A DNA stretch of 64,000 bases from Janthinobacterium sp. FW305-129 (GCF_020858115.1 NZ_JACYMM010000006.1:186001-250000), one strand, 5' to 3'. Positions 46,605-56,982 are shown, numbered from the stretch's first letter. The notes: generated by a model from the letters alone, not told the origin. Translations and numbers: made by a program.

Positions 46605-47186
46605 ATGGACGCCCAGGCTCAAAAAGTACTCGATTTCTGGTTCCTGCCGCCGGACCACCCCGGCCACGGCCAGGCGCGCATGGAATGGTTCCGCAAGGAT
46701 GACGGTTTCGATGCGCTGATACGCGCGCGTTTCGGCGCGCTGATCGATGCCGCCATAGCCGGTGCCTTGGGTGAATGGGATGCGACGCCGCACGGCGCGC
46801 TGGCGCGCCTCATCGTGCTCGATCAGTTCACGCGCAATGTGTACCGCGGCACGCCGCGCGCCTTTGCCGGCGACGCCTGGGCGCTGGCGCTGGCCGTCGC
46901 CATGACGCAGCAGGGACTCGACCAGCAGCTGCCGCCGATGCTGCGCGCCTTCGTGTATTTGCCGTTCGAACATGCGGAAGACCTGGCCATGCAGGCGCGC
47001 GCCGTCGAGCTGTTCCAGCGGCTGTCGCAGGCGCAGCCCGGTTTTGAGAGCATGCTCGACTATGCCGGGCGCCACCAGGAAGTGATCGCCCGCTTCGGCC
47101 GCTTCCCGCACCGCAACGCCATCCTCGGCCGCGCTTCCACTCCGGAAGAAGTGGAATTCCTGCGCCAGCCGGGATCGAGTTTTTAG
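46605..47186 (+). CDS. DUF924 protein
   Basis: 193 residues from ATG 46605, which has AAAGGA 5 nt upstream. Family marks are VLDFWFLP, MEWFRKDDGFDALIRARF, IVLDQFTRNVYRGTPRAFAGD and YLPFEHAEDLAMQ. It is all-helical and TPR-like, of unknown function. Confidence 0.86.
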   Translation: MDAQAQKVLDFWFLPPDHPGHGQARMEWFRKDDGFDALIRARFGALIDAAIAGALGEWDATPHGALARLIVLDQFTRNVYRGTPRAFAGDAWALALAVAMTQQGLDQQLPPMLRAFVYLPFEHAEDLAMQARAVELFQRLSQAQPGFESMLDYAGRHQEVIARFGRFPHRNAILGRASTPEEVEFLRQPGSSF

Positions 47187-47195
47187 AACATCATC

Positions 47196-48023
47196 ATGAA
47201 CGTGACATTGAATATCATCGGCGCCGGCCACGTGGGCAAGGTGCTGGGCCGCTTGTTCGCCGGCGTGGACGGCATCGCGGTGCAGGACGTGCTGACGCGC
47301 TCGATGGCGTCGGCGCAGGCGGCCGTGGACTTTATCGGTGCCGGCACCCCCGTCGACAGCTATGCGGCCTTGCGGCACGCCGACGTCACCCTGCTGGCCG
47401 TGTCGGACGACCAGATCGGCCCGGCCTGCGCGGCGCTGGTGGCCGAGGGACGCCAGGCGGGCGCCATCGTGTTCCACTGCAGCGGCGCGCTGGCGTCCAG
47501 CGTGCTGCTGGCGGCCACGCAGGCCGGTGCCTTTGTCGCCAGCGCCCACCCGATCCGCAGCTTCGCCGACCCGCAGCAGGTGGCGGCCACCTTCGACGGC
47601 ACGTTTTGCGGCGTCGAAGGCGACCCGCTGGCGCTGGCCTTCCTCACTCCGGCCTTGAATGCCATCGGCGCGCGTCCCGTGCCCATCGATCCGGCCGCCA
47701 AGACCCTGTATCACGCCGCCGCCGTCTTTGCCAGCAATTACCTGGTGACGGTGCTCGATGCCGCCCTGCGCGCCTACCAGGCGGCCGGCATCCCCGAACC
47801 GGTGGCGCGCGAACTGGCGCAGCCGCTGGTGACGGAAGCGGTGGCGAACGTGTTTCGCCTGGGCGCCGCGCCCGCGCTGTCCGGCCCCATCGCACGGGGC
47901 GACTCGGCCACCGTGCAACGCCAGCAGCAGGCCGTGCAAGCCTGGGATGCGGCCACGGGCGAGCTGTACCGGGCGCTGGTCGCGCCCACGCAGGACCTGG
48001 CCAGGCGCAAGTCCGCGCTTTAG
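47196..48023 (+). CDS. Rossmann-like / DUF2520 NAD(P)-binding protein
   Basis: 275 residues. The N-terminal nucleotide-binding loop is IIGAGHVGKVLGRLF. The C-terminal DUF2520 part has YHAAAVFASNYLVTVLDAAL. The architecture resembles ketopantoate or pyrroline-5-carboxylate reductases, but the substrate is unknown. Its stop overlaps the stop of the convergent diguanylate cyclase by 4 nt. Confidence 0.85.
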   Translation: MNVTLNIIGAGHVGKVLGRLFAGVDGIAVQDVLTRSMASAQAAVDFIGAGTPVDSYAALRHADVTLLAVSDDQIGPACAALVAEGRQAGAIVFHCSGALASSVLLAATQAGAFVASAHPIRSFADPQQVAATFDGTFCGVEGDPLALAFLTPALNAIGARPVPIDPAAKTLYHAAAVFASNYLVTVLDAALRAYQAAGIPEPVARELAQPLVTEAVANVFRLGAAPALSGPIARGDSATVQRQQQAVQAWDAATGELYRALVAPTQDLARRKSAL

Positions 48024-49474
48024 GCGGCGTGCAGGCGGTTGCGGCCCCGCTCCTTGGCCTGGTACAGGGCGCTGTCGGCGCGCGAGAAGAAGGCCGACTC
48101 GCTTTCCTCTGGCCGGTACTCGGCCACGCCCAGGCTGATCGTCACGGGCAGTTGCGGCTCGGGCAGGCCGAAATCGTGGCGTTCGACGGCGGCGCGCAGG
48201 CTTTCCGCCACCTCGACGGCCTGCGCCAGGCTGCAGTTATTCAGCAGCACCAGGTATTCCTCGCCGCCCCAGCGCGTGATGACATCGCTTTCGCGCACGG
48301 TGGCGCGCGCCACGTCGGCCACGCCGCGGATGACCTTGTCGCCCCACAGATGGCCGTGGGTATCGTTGACGCGCTTGAAGAAATCGATGTCGAAGAGGAT
48401 GGCCGACATGGGTTGCGCATTGCGCTTGGACAATAACATCGCGCGCTGGAACAGCAACTCCAGCGATTGGCGGTTCAGCAAGCCCGTCAGCGCATCCGTC
48501 GAGGCGATACGCTCGATGCGGCGCTGGTAGCGGTTCACCGTCAGCAGGGTCAGCACGAGCACCAGCAGTGTCACGCCGAAGCTGATGGCCAGGTTGAAGA
48601 TGAAGACGCGCTGCAGCGACTGTACCTCGTCGCTGACATTCTGCTCGACCACCAGATACCAGCCCAGTTCCGGAATGAAACGCGAGTTGACGAGGATTTG
48701 CGCGCGTCCCAGCTGGTAGGACAGGTGCGTCGGTGTGCTCTGGTGGTTGATGATCTGGCCGGCAATGGCGTTTACGCCGGGCAGGCTGCGGATGTTGCCG
48801 TGCCCGTTGCGCATGCTCTTGCCCGCCAAGACCAGGGTGCCGGCAGCGTCGACAAAATAAATGTTGCGGTGGAAGCGCGCCTGGTAGCGGTCGATGATGT
48901 GGCTCATGGTGGCCAGGGTCAGGCCGATGCCGGTAGCGCCGATGAACTGGCCGTCGTAGTCATAGACGCGGTGGTTGATGAAGATGGTCATGCTGTCGCG
49001 GTTGGCCATGTCGACGTCGACATTCGTTTCATAGTCGGTGGTGTCCATGGCGCGCACGCGGTAATACCAGATGTCGCGCGTCGCCTCCGGGCTGACGGAT
49101 TTCAGGGTGCCTTCCGCATAGTAATATTTGCTGCTCTTGTCCGAGACGAGAAAGCTGGTGATGGCGCCGTATTTTTTCTTGACCTCGGCCAGGTAGCGCA
49201 CGATCTGTTCCGGCTTGTTTTCGCCGGCGAGTATCCAGTCGCGCACGAAGGTGTCGTGCGCCATCAGCGACGAGATGAAGACGGGGCGCAGCATGTCCTT
49301 CTGGATTTCCGAGTAGATGTTGTCGCCCGTCAGCGGCAAGGTCTGGTCGGCGATGCCGTGTTCGATGGCCTGGCGCGAGGCCAGGTAGCTGGCCAGGCTG
49401 GTGGCCATGAAGCCCGCCCCCAGGATCAGGGTCAGGAGGATGAGCAGGCGGTACTTGATCGACAGAAGACGCAT
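48020..49474 (-). CDS. Membrane diguanylate cyclase with dCache-type sensor
   Basis: 484 residues from ATG 49474; upstream in-frame sequence is A/T-rich and not conserved. A membrane helix at 8-28, a periplasmic double-Cache-like sensor to about 295 (with RDIWYYRVRAM and GATGIGLTL, as in dCache_1), a second helix, then a GGDEF domain (about 330-484). The active-site motif is RWGGEEY, with Tyr in place of Phe; DIDFFKRVNDTHGH is intact. It probably makes c-di-GMP in response to a small periplasmic ligand. No I-site RxxD is evident at the usual distance. Confidence 0.87.
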   Translation of the reverse strand: MRLLSIKYRLLILLTLILGAGFMATSLASYLASRQAIEHGIADQTLPLTGDNIYSEIQKDMLRPVFISSLMAHDTFVRDWILAGENKPEQIVRYLAEVKKKYGAITSFLVSDKSSKYYYAEGTLKSVSPEATRDIWYYRVRAMDTTDYETNVDVDMANRDSMTIFINHRVYDYDGQFIGATGIGLTLATMSHIIDRYQARFHRNIYFVDAAGTLVLAGKSMRNGHGNIRSLPGVNAIAGQIINHQSTPTHLSYQLGRAQILVNSRFIPELGWYLVVEQNVSDEVQSLQRVFIFNLAISFGVTLLVLVLTLLTVNRYQRRIERIASTDALTGLLNRQSLELLFQRAMLLSKRNAQPMSAILFDIDFFKRVNDTHGHLWGDKVIRGVADVARATVRESDVITRWGGEEYLVLLNNCSLAQAVEVAESLRAAVERHDFGLPEPQLPVTISLGVAEYRPEESESAFFSRADSALYQAKERGRNRLHAA

Positions 49475-49580
49475 GGGGACGAGGCAGTGGCAGGCGGGAT
49501 GGCCATCGTGAGGCAAGCCAAAAGTATGCAACAGGGCGGATATTGGCGCAATGATAACTGGTTTTCTTGATAATTTACGC

Positions 49581-49639
49581 TGTCGAACGCGACAAGATAA
49601 CCACGACTTACCAAATAAAAGTGCCGATTTGTCGACAAA
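49581..49639. promoter_or_regulatory. Two TGTCG/CGACA palindromes upstream of the orphan 120-aa gene
   Basis: TGTCG-AACG-CGACA (49581-49594) and the perfect 12-mer TTTGTCGACAAA (49628-49639) share the same half-site with different spacing. They lie in an A/T-rich 266-nt gap between the divergent cyclase and orphan genes. Confidence 0.4.
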
Positions 49640-49740
49640 GATGCAAATTAGCAATAAGATTTGACGAGGGGAATCATTGCGCACCGCCCCTGTCTTGCCG
49701 CCCGTTTCAGGCGCGGGACATTCCGCGCAGGGAGTGTTGC

Positions 49741-50103
49741 ATGTTATTTTTAAAGAGTACGTCCGTCAGCAAGGCCCCCGGCATCTACGAGGTCGATATC
49801 GCCGCCAAACCACCGGGCAAGACCTTCGGCATTTTTCTCGCCACCGATCCCGACCATCCGCCGCTGGCCTTGCTGGGGCAATTGAAGGCGCTCGGCTTCG
49901 AGAATACCTATAGTTCTCCCTACCTGCACAAGGATATGGGCAAAGTGCTGGACCTGCATTTCCAGAAGGATGGCACGGATATCTTCAAGGGCTGGAAAAC
50001 CGAGGAGTGCACGCACAATCTGGCGGCCATCACGGCGCTGTTCGAGGAGCATGGCATTGCTATCGCCCCACGCGTCATGTCGATGGCGGAAGCCTACGCA
50101 TAA
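49741..50103 (+). CDS. Hypothetical protein, 120 residues
   Basis: Starts at ATG 49741 with AGGGAG 7-8 nt upstream. The product is soluble and mixed alpha/beta: KAPGIYEVDIAAKPPGKTFGIF, a hydrophobic LALLGQLKALGF, and ITALFEEHGIAIAPRVM near the end. I do not recognise a domain. It stands alone between a divergent cyclase and a convergent molybdopterin-type gene (6 nt away). Codon use matches its neighbours, so it is probably a native gene. Confidence 0.7.
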   Translation: MLFLKSTSVSKAPGIYEVDIAAKPPGKTFGIFLATDPDHPPLALLGQLKALGFENTYSSPYLHKDMGKVLDLHFQKDGTDIFKGWKTEECTHNLAAITALFEEHGIAIAPRVMSMAEAYA

Positions 50104-50109
50104 TTTGCT

Positions 50110-50691
50110 TCAACCCGCCTCCACGCCGATGTGATACAGCGCCCACGGGCAGCTGGCGAACCGTTCGGCCAGGGGCAGTGCCGCGACGGCCGCGATGCGG
50201 TCGGCATCGTGGATGGCCCAGAGCGGCCCCAGGCCGCCCAGCGCCATCGGCTGACCGTCCAGGTGGGTGGCGACGATAAAACGCTGTGCGCGCGCCTGCG
50301 CCATGGTCAGCGCCGCCGCATAGCCGTCCACGGCGCGCAGCAGCAGCCGCACGGCATCTTCCTCGGGCGCACCCGCCGCCTTCAAGACATCGGCCAGCAG
50401 CGGCCCGCGCAGGGCATGCGCCTTGCCATCGTATTCCAGCGTGGGGTGGATGGTGCGCGCCGGCAAATTCGCCAGCGCCGCAAAATCGAAGGCCCGCGCG
50501 CGCTCAAAGCTGATTTTCTGCTTGTGCATCATCTGGTCGCGCACGGCGTCGAACGGACCCCGGTTCGGTTTATCGATGCTGCCCGTGACGGTCAGCAGGG
50601 CCGGGCCGCGCAGGCCGGCGGGCGCCACCCGGGCGATGGCCGGCAGGGTAGTGGCGGCCATGGCGGCGGCGAGAAACTGGCGTTTGTGCAT
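50110..50691 (-). CDS. Exported molybdopterin-dependent oxidoreductase-like protein
   Basis: 193 residues from ATG 50691 (GGAGAGG upstream). Residues 1-20 are a signal peptide (MHKRQFLAAAMAATTLPAIA) with KR instead of the twin RR, so the Sec route is likelier than Tat. The body resembles the oxidoreductase molybdopterin fold (LLTVTGSIDKPN, FDFAALANLPARTI, RGPLLADVLKAAGAP, LGPLWAIHD), but the cofactor cysteine is not evident, so it may be a non-catalytic relative. An exact PmrA-type box lies 35 nt before the start. Confidence 0.72.
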   Translation of the reverse strand: MHKRQFLAAAMAATTLPAIARVAPAGLRGPALLTVTGSIDKPNRGPFDAVRDQMMHKQKISFERARAFDFAALANLPARTIHPTLEYDGKAHALRGPLLADVLKAAGAPEEDAVRLLLRAVDGYAAALTMAQARAQRFIVATHLDGQPMALGGLGPLWAIHDADRIAAVAALPLAERFASCPWALYHIGVEAG

Positions 50692-50725
50692 GCACCTCTC
50701 CTCTTGACTGGAAATCGCTAATGTC

Positions 50726-50742
50726 CTTAAGTCTATCTTAAG
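50726..50742 (-). promoter_or_regulatory. PmrA/QseB-type response-regulator box
   Basis: CTTAAG-TCTAT-CTTAAG: two perfect hexamers 11 nt apart, the known PmrA (BasR)/QseB arrangement of YTTAAG-N5-YTTAAG. On the minus strand it sits where the -35 region of the gene starting at 50691 should be. Confidence 0.6.
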
Positions 50743-50916
50743 TTCGCTCAACGGTGCGCATTTTACGGTTATTATCAGTTTGCAATTCCCGCTTACATCT
50801 TGTCACAGTTCTTACGGAATGGAGAAAGACGTAGCTTTTTTCGCCTGTTATTGTGTAGTCATCGCACTTCGCTGAACTGCGAATCCAGGCACCATTCACT
50901 AATTGAGAGAGAGAAC

Positions 50917-51498
50917 ATGATGAAGAAGAAAATCCTGTTTGCAATGATCGCTACTGCTACCGCATTCACCGGCATGAGCGCCGCGCACGCCGAAGGCGCC
51001 TATGTGGGTGCCGGTGTCACGGGCAACCGCTACAACTTCGATATTCCTGGCGCCACCAGCGCCGATAATCACAGCGGCTACAAGGCGGGTGCCAAGATCT
51101 TCGCCGGTTACGATTTCGACAAGACCTGGGCGGTCGAGGGCGGCTACGCCGATTTCGGCAGCAAGGATTACAGCTATGTCACCGGCGCCGGCAACGGTTC
51201 CGTGAAAAGCGATTCGCACGGCTACTACCTGGCCGGCAAGGCCACCATGCCCGTGAGCGACAAGGTCGGCGTGTTCGGCAAGCTCGGCGTGGCCAAGGTC
51301 AAGAACAGCTTGAGCGGCACGGGTCTGTCGACTGGCATCAGCGGCAACGACAAGACGGGCGTGTATGCTTCTGTCGGCGCGCAGTACGCGATCAACGAGA
51401 AAGTCTCGCTGACGGCGGAAGTGGAACACTTCGGCAAGAGCGCCGACCAGGGCCGCAAGGCCACGGGCCTGGCACTGGGCGCACGCTACAACTTCTAA
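50917..51498 (+). CDS. Outer-membrane beta-barrel protein (OmpA/opacity type)
   Basis: 193 residues from ATG 50917 (GAGAGAGA upstream). Signal peptide to SAAHA at about residue 25, then an eight-strand barrel pattern starting EGAYVGAGVTGNRYNF, with alternating aromatic and glycine residues and the terminal ARYNF, whose final Phe suits BamA-dependent insertion. No C-terminal peptidoglycan-binding OmpA domain is present. Its function is structural or unknown. A strong terminator follows. Confidence 0.85.
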   Translation: MMKKKILFAMIATATAFTGMSAAHAEGAYVGAGVTGNRYNFDIPGATSADNHSGYKAGAKIFAGYDFDKTWAVEGGYADFGSKDYSYVTGAGNGSVKSDSHGYYLAGKATMPVSDKVGVFGKLGVAKVKNSLSGTGLSTGISGNDKTGVYASVGAQYAINEKVSLTAEVEHFGKSADQGRKATGLALGARYNF

Positions 51499-51519
51499 TT
51501 TACTGGAAGTTTGCTGAAA

Positions 51520-51553
51520 AAAAAGGCAGTTACCACGAGGTAACTGCCTTTTT
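51520..51553. terminator. Bidirectional terminator between the barrel gene and ettA
   Basis: GGCAGTTACC (51525-51534) pairs perfectly with GGTAACTGCC (51539-51548), loop ACGA, with an A-run before and T5 after. It serves both convergent genes. Confidence 0.93.
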
Positions 51554-51570
51554 GCATTGCCGGACCGAAA

Positions 51571-53238
<1,668 letters not shown>

Positions 53239-53332
53239 TAGAAATCTCGGGTGATATACAAAGACGGACAGGATACGGTAAACGCCCGCTTCCGGCCAGC
53301 GCTGTGCGCTGCGGAAACGGACCCCTGGGTGT

Positions 53333-54217
53333 CTAGGCGGCGCTGCGCGCGCGGCGGGCCGTCCACAGCCCTTCGGCCGCGTACAGGGCCAGCGCCGTCC
53401 AGATGACGAGGAAGCCCAGCATGCGCTCGGGCGTGAACGATTCGTGGAAGACCCATACGCCAATCAGCAACTGGCCCGTGGGGGCGATGTATTGCAACAG
53501 CCCCAGCACGGCCAGCGGCAGGCGGCGCGCGCCGGCGGCGAACAGCAGCAGGGGGATGGCCGTGATGGGGCCGGACGCCAGCAGCAGCGCGCGCGTGGCG
53601 GTGGAATCCGTATTGACGAAGCCGCTCTGGCCATGCCAGCCCAGCCACAGCATATAGGCCAGCGCCAGGGGAAACAGAATCAGGGTTTCGAACGACAAGC
53701 CTTCCAGCGCGCCCAGCGCGGCCGTCTTGCGCAGCAAGCCATAGCCGCCGAAGGTGGCCGCCAGCAGCAGGGCGATCCACGGTACCTGCCCCGCCTGCCA
53801 GGTGAGCCAGGCCACGCCGCAGGCGGCCAGGCCGATGGCCAGCCACTGCAGGCGGCGCAGGCGCTCGCGCAGCAGCAAGAAGCCCAGCATGACATTGATC
53901 AGGGGCGTAATGAAGTAGCCGAGGCTGGCGTCGACCACGTGGCCGTTGTTGACGGCCCAGATATAGATGAACCAGTTGGCGGACAGCAAGAACGCACTGG
54001 CGACGAAGCTGGCCACCACTTTCGGCTGGCCGCGCAAGGCGCCCAGCCAGCTCCACTGGCGGCGCACGGTCAGCACGATGCCCAGGAACAACAGCGACCA
54101 GACCATGCGGTGCGCCAGGATTTCCTGCGGCGCGATCTCGCCGATGGCATGGAAATACAGGGGAAACAGGCCCCAGCACAGGAAGGCGAGGGAGGCGTAG
54201 AGCATGCCTGGATTCAT
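53333..54217 (-). CDS. rarD: EamA-family transporter RarD
   Basis: 294 residues with about ten membrane helices. RarD marks are YASLAFLCWGLFPLYFHAI, EILAHRMVWSLLFL, NWFIYIWAVNNGHVVDASLGYFI and a second EamA repeat from about 145. It belongs to the drug/metabolite exporter superfamily; the substrate is unknown. No strong ribosome site is seen. Confidence 0.9.
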   Translation of the reverse strand: MNPGMLYASLAFLCWGLFPLYFHAIGEIAPQEILAHRMVWSLLFLGIVLTVRRQWSWLGALRGQPKVVASFVASAFLLSANWFIYIWAVNNGHVVDASLGYFITPLINVMLGFLLLRERLRRLQWLAIGLAACGVAWLTWQAGQVPWIALLLAATFGGYGLLRKTAALGALEGLSFETLILFPLALAYMLWLGWHGQSGFVNTDSTATRALLLASGPITAIPLLLFAAGARRLPLAVLGLLQYIAPTGQLLIGVWVFHESFTPERMLGFLVIWTALALYAAEGLWTARRARSAA

Positions 54218-54454
54218 GATGGGCTTCGCTGGAGAGTAGACAGTCTGTCATTATGTCTGAAAACACCGGGGGCTGCCCGGCGCCGCTGGCGAGGCGTAGA
54301 ATGGCAACAAATCAATGGCCGCAAGCCCGCGCAGCAAGGCGGAGCGGCACAAAACCACGACTTTGGGGCAGCCCGTAACCATGCAAAAATACTCTTGCTA
54401 TTTGCTAATACCTATCATATTGTGCGATGCAACAAAACAAAAACGGGTGCAATC

Positions 54455-56332
54455 TTGACGTCGGAACATAAAAAAAGCGGCCTGGCCGGCTTGACGCTGG
54501 CGGCCGTCGGCATCGTTTACGGCGATATCGGCACCAGCCCGCTGTACACCCTGAAGACGGTCTTCGACCCGGCCCACGGCCTGGCGCTCTCGCCCGAGAA
54601 CCTGCTGGGCATCGTCTCGCTGATTTTCTGGGGCCTGACCCTGATCGTCTCGCTCAAGTACGTGACCCTGGTGCTGCGCGCCGACAACCGCGGCGAGGGC
54701 GGCATCATGGCCCTGATGGCGCTGGTGCTGTCGTCCGTCAGCCGCCTGTCGCGCTGGCATTTTCCGCTGATGGTGATCGGCGTCTTCGGCGCCACCCTGT
54801 TCTATGGCGACAGCGTGATCACGCCGGCCATTTCCGTGCTGTCGGCGATCGAAGGCCTGGAAGTGGCCACGCCCGCCTTCAGTCCCTACGTGGTGCCGCT
54901 GACCATCGCCGTGCTGGTGGGCCTGTATTCCGTGCAGTCGCATGGCACGGCCGGCATCGGCCGCTATTTTGCCCCCGTCATGGTGCTGTGGTTTGCCGCG
55001 CTGGCCGGCATGGGCGTGGTCAACATCATCAAGTCGCCCGCCGTCCTGGCCGCACTCAATCCCCTGCACGCGGCGACCTTCCTGATGAATAACGGTTTCG
55101 TCGCCTTCGTCGCCCTGGGCGCCGTGGTGCTGGCGCTGACGGGTGCCGAGGCGCTGTACGCCGACATGGGCCACTTCGGCAAGAAACCGATCCGCCTGGC
55201 CTGGTTCCTGATCGCCTTCCCCGCGCTGGCGCTGAACTATCTGGGCCAGGGCGGCTTGCTGCTGGCCCATCCCGAAGCCGTCTCGAATCCGTTTTACCAG
55301 CAGCTGGGCGCGTGGAGCGTGTATCCGCTGGTGATTTTGTCGACCATGGCTACCGTGATCGCCTCGCAGGCCACCATTTCCGGCACCTTCTCGATGACCA
55401 AGCAAGCGATCGCGCTGGGTTTCCTGCCGCGCATGCGCGTGCGCCACACGTCGGAAAGCGAAATCGGGCAGATTTACATCCCCGCCGTGAACTGGCTGCA
55501 GCTGGCCGTGGTGCTGCTGGCCGTCGTCGGCTTCGGCTCCTCGGAAAACCTGGCCGCCGCCTACGGCATTGCGGTCACGGCCACCATGCTGTCGACCACC
55601 ATCCTGACCTTCTTCGTCATCCGCTACCGCTGGAAGATGAACCTGGCCCTGTGCTGGGCCGCCACGGGCTTTTTCCTGATCATCGACATCAACCTGGTGT
55701 CGGCGACCGCCTTGAAACTGTTCCACGGCGGCTGGTTCCCGCTGCTGCTGGGTTCGATCTTGTTCATCGTCATGCTGACCTGGAAACGGGGCCGCCAGCT
55801 GGTGTTCCAGAACCTGGAAAAGCATGCGATTCCGCTCAACGATTTCCTTTCGTCGCTGTTCATCGCGCCGCCGCTGCGCGTCCCCGGCACGGCCATCTTC
55901 CTGCGTGGCGAAACGGATGGCGTGCCGCATGCGCTGCTGCATAACTTGCTGCATAACAAGGTTCTGCACGAGCGCGTGATTTTCCTCACCGTCTTCATGC
56001 ATGAAGAGCCGTGGGTGGCGCCATCGGAGCGCGTGCGCGTGGTGGAGCTGGGTCACCAGTGCTACCAGGTCAACGTGCATTATGGCTTCAAGGATGAACC
56101 GGACATTCCGGCTGCGCTGGCGCAGTGCGCCGAGCAGGGACTCGATTTCGAGATGATGGAAACGTCGTTCTTCATTGCGCGCCAGACCATCATTTCGACG
56201 CCGGGCGCCGGCATGATGCCGTGGCGCGAACACCTGTTCGTCACCATGTCGCGCAATGCGCGCACGGCGGCCGACTACTACCAGATTCCGAGCAACCGGG
56301 TGATCGAACTGGGCACGCAGGTGGAAATCTAG
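54455..56332 (+). CDS. kup: Low-affinity potassium transporter Kup
   Basis: 625 residues if translation starts at TTG 54455, which gives (M)TSEHKKSGLAGLTLAAVGIVYGD, like known Kup starts, with GGGTG about 5 nt upstream. No in-frame ATG lies nearby; GTG 54422 would add 11 residues. The core has about 12 membrane helices with VYGDIGTSPLYTLK, DNRGEGGIMALMAL and GALVVLALTGAEALYADMGHFG-like motifs. A cytoplasmic C-terminal domain runs from about residue 450. It imports K+ with protons. Confidence 0.9.
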   Translation: MTSEHKKSGLAGLTLAAVGIVYGDIGTSPLYTLKTVFDPAHGLALSPENLLGIVSLIFWGLTLIVSLKYVTLVLRADNRGEGGIMALMALVLSSVSRLSRWHFPLMVIGVFGATLFYGDSVITPAISVLSAIEGLEVATPAFSPYVVPLTIAVLVGLYSVQSHGTAGIGRYFAPVMVLWFAALAGMGVVNIIKSPAVLAALNPLHAATFLMNNGFVAFVALGAVVLALTGAEALYADMGHFGKKPIRLAWFLIAFPALALNYLGQGGLLLAHPEAVSNPFYQQLGAWSVYPLVILSTMATVIASQATISGTFSMTKQAIALGFLPRMRVRHTSESEIGQIYIPAVNWLQLAVVLLAVVGFGSSENLAAAYGIAVTATMLSTTILTFFVIRYRWKMNLALCWAATGFFLIIDINLVSATALKLFHGGWFPLLLGSILFIVMLTWKRGRQLVFQNLEKHAIPLNDFLSSLFIAPPLRVPGTAIFLRGETDGVPHALLHNLLHNKVLHERVIFLTVFMHEEPWVAPSERVRVVELGHQCYQVNVHYGFKDEPDIPAALAQCAEQGLDFEMMETSFFIARQTIISTPGAGMMPWREHLFVTMSRNARTAADYYQIPSNRVIELGTQVEI

Positions 56333-56339
56333 GCAATGT

Positions 56340-56373
56340 GGTTGTTGTGCCAATGTTGTATTGGCACACAACC
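56340..56373 (+). other. Strong stem-loop downstream of kup
   Basis: The bases from 56340 to 56354 pair with ATTGGCACACAACC (56360-56373), 14 bp with one bulged T and a 5-nt loop. No T-run follows, so a Rho-independent terminator is unlikely; it may protect the kup 3' end. Confidence 0.55.
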
Positions 56374-56428
56374 GCCACCGTGCTTACGTCTGCTTACAAA
56401 TGGGGCACATGACTCCTGTTAAACTCCA

Positions 56429-56455
56429 GCCCGTACCGGTCCGCACCGTACGGGC
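56429..56455 (+). other. Stem-loop in the leader of the FKBP gene
   Basis: GCCCGTACCGGT (56429-56440) pairs with ACCGTACGGGC (56445-56455), 11 bp with one bulged C and loop CCGC, ending 32 nt before the start codon. Confidence 0.5.
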
Positions 56456-56487
56456 CTTAGTCACACACCAATATTTAAAGGGAAACC

Positions 56488-56964
56488 ATGAAATCGGTAT
56501 TTCAATTGATCGCCACCCTCGCTTGCGCCGTTGCCCTGACCGCTTGCGGTGCCGCCGCCAACACGGAGAAGCCGGTCGTGCTCGACCCGAACACGCAAGT
56601 GAAAGAGTTCCTCTTTCCTGACCTGGTGAAAGGCACCGGCACGGTCGCCGCGGCGGGCGATACCTTGACGGTGCTCTACACGGGCTGGCTGTATGACGCG
56701 AGCAAGCCGGATGGCAAAGGCGCGCAATTCGACGCGTCCCCTTCTCTCAACGGTTATACGTTTGTCCAGGGCATCGGCAAAAATATCCTGGGCTGGGACC
56801 GTGGCCTGGTCGGCATGCAGGTGGGTGGCACGCGCCGCCTGCTCATTCCGTATGAGCTGGGTTATGGCGTGAGCGGCACCCGTGACGCGACGGGTGCGGT
56901 GGTGATCCCGCCTTACGCCGGCCTGGTGTTCGACATCACGCTGCGAAAAGTGGATAAAAAGTAA
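56488..56964 (+). CDS. FKBP-type peptidyl-prolyl isomerase, lipoprotein
   Basis: 158 residues. Lipobox LTAC with lipidated Cys20 predicts membrane anchoring. The FKBP domain (about 45-158) has VLYTGWLYD, FVQGIGKNILGWDRGLVGMQVGGTRRLLIP split by the usual loops, YGVSGTRDATGAVVIPPYAGLVFDI and a closing strand. Residues Tyr, Phe, Asp and Trp of the active pocket are visible. It assists folding in the cell envelope. AAAGGGA precedes the start. Confidence 0.9.
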   Translation: MKSVFQLIATLACAVALTACGAAANTEKPVVLDPNTQVKEFLFPDLVKGTGTVAAAGDTLTVLYTGWLYDASKPDGKGAQFDASPSLNGYTFVQGIGKNILGWDRGLVGMQVGGTRRLLIPYELGYGVSGTRDATGAVVIPPYAGLVFDITLRKVDKK

Positions 56965-56982
56965 GCACGCGCAGGGCACATG

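Noticed and set aside
53239..53463. N-terminal extension of ettA
   Set aside because: The extension overlaps the rarD end in another frame and is not family-like; ATG 53238 gives the standard MANYVYTMNRVGK start.
54398..56371. 657-codon minus-strand frame opposite kup
   Set aside because: Low-complexity Arg/His/Gln composition; kup has clear membrane helices and conserved motifs.
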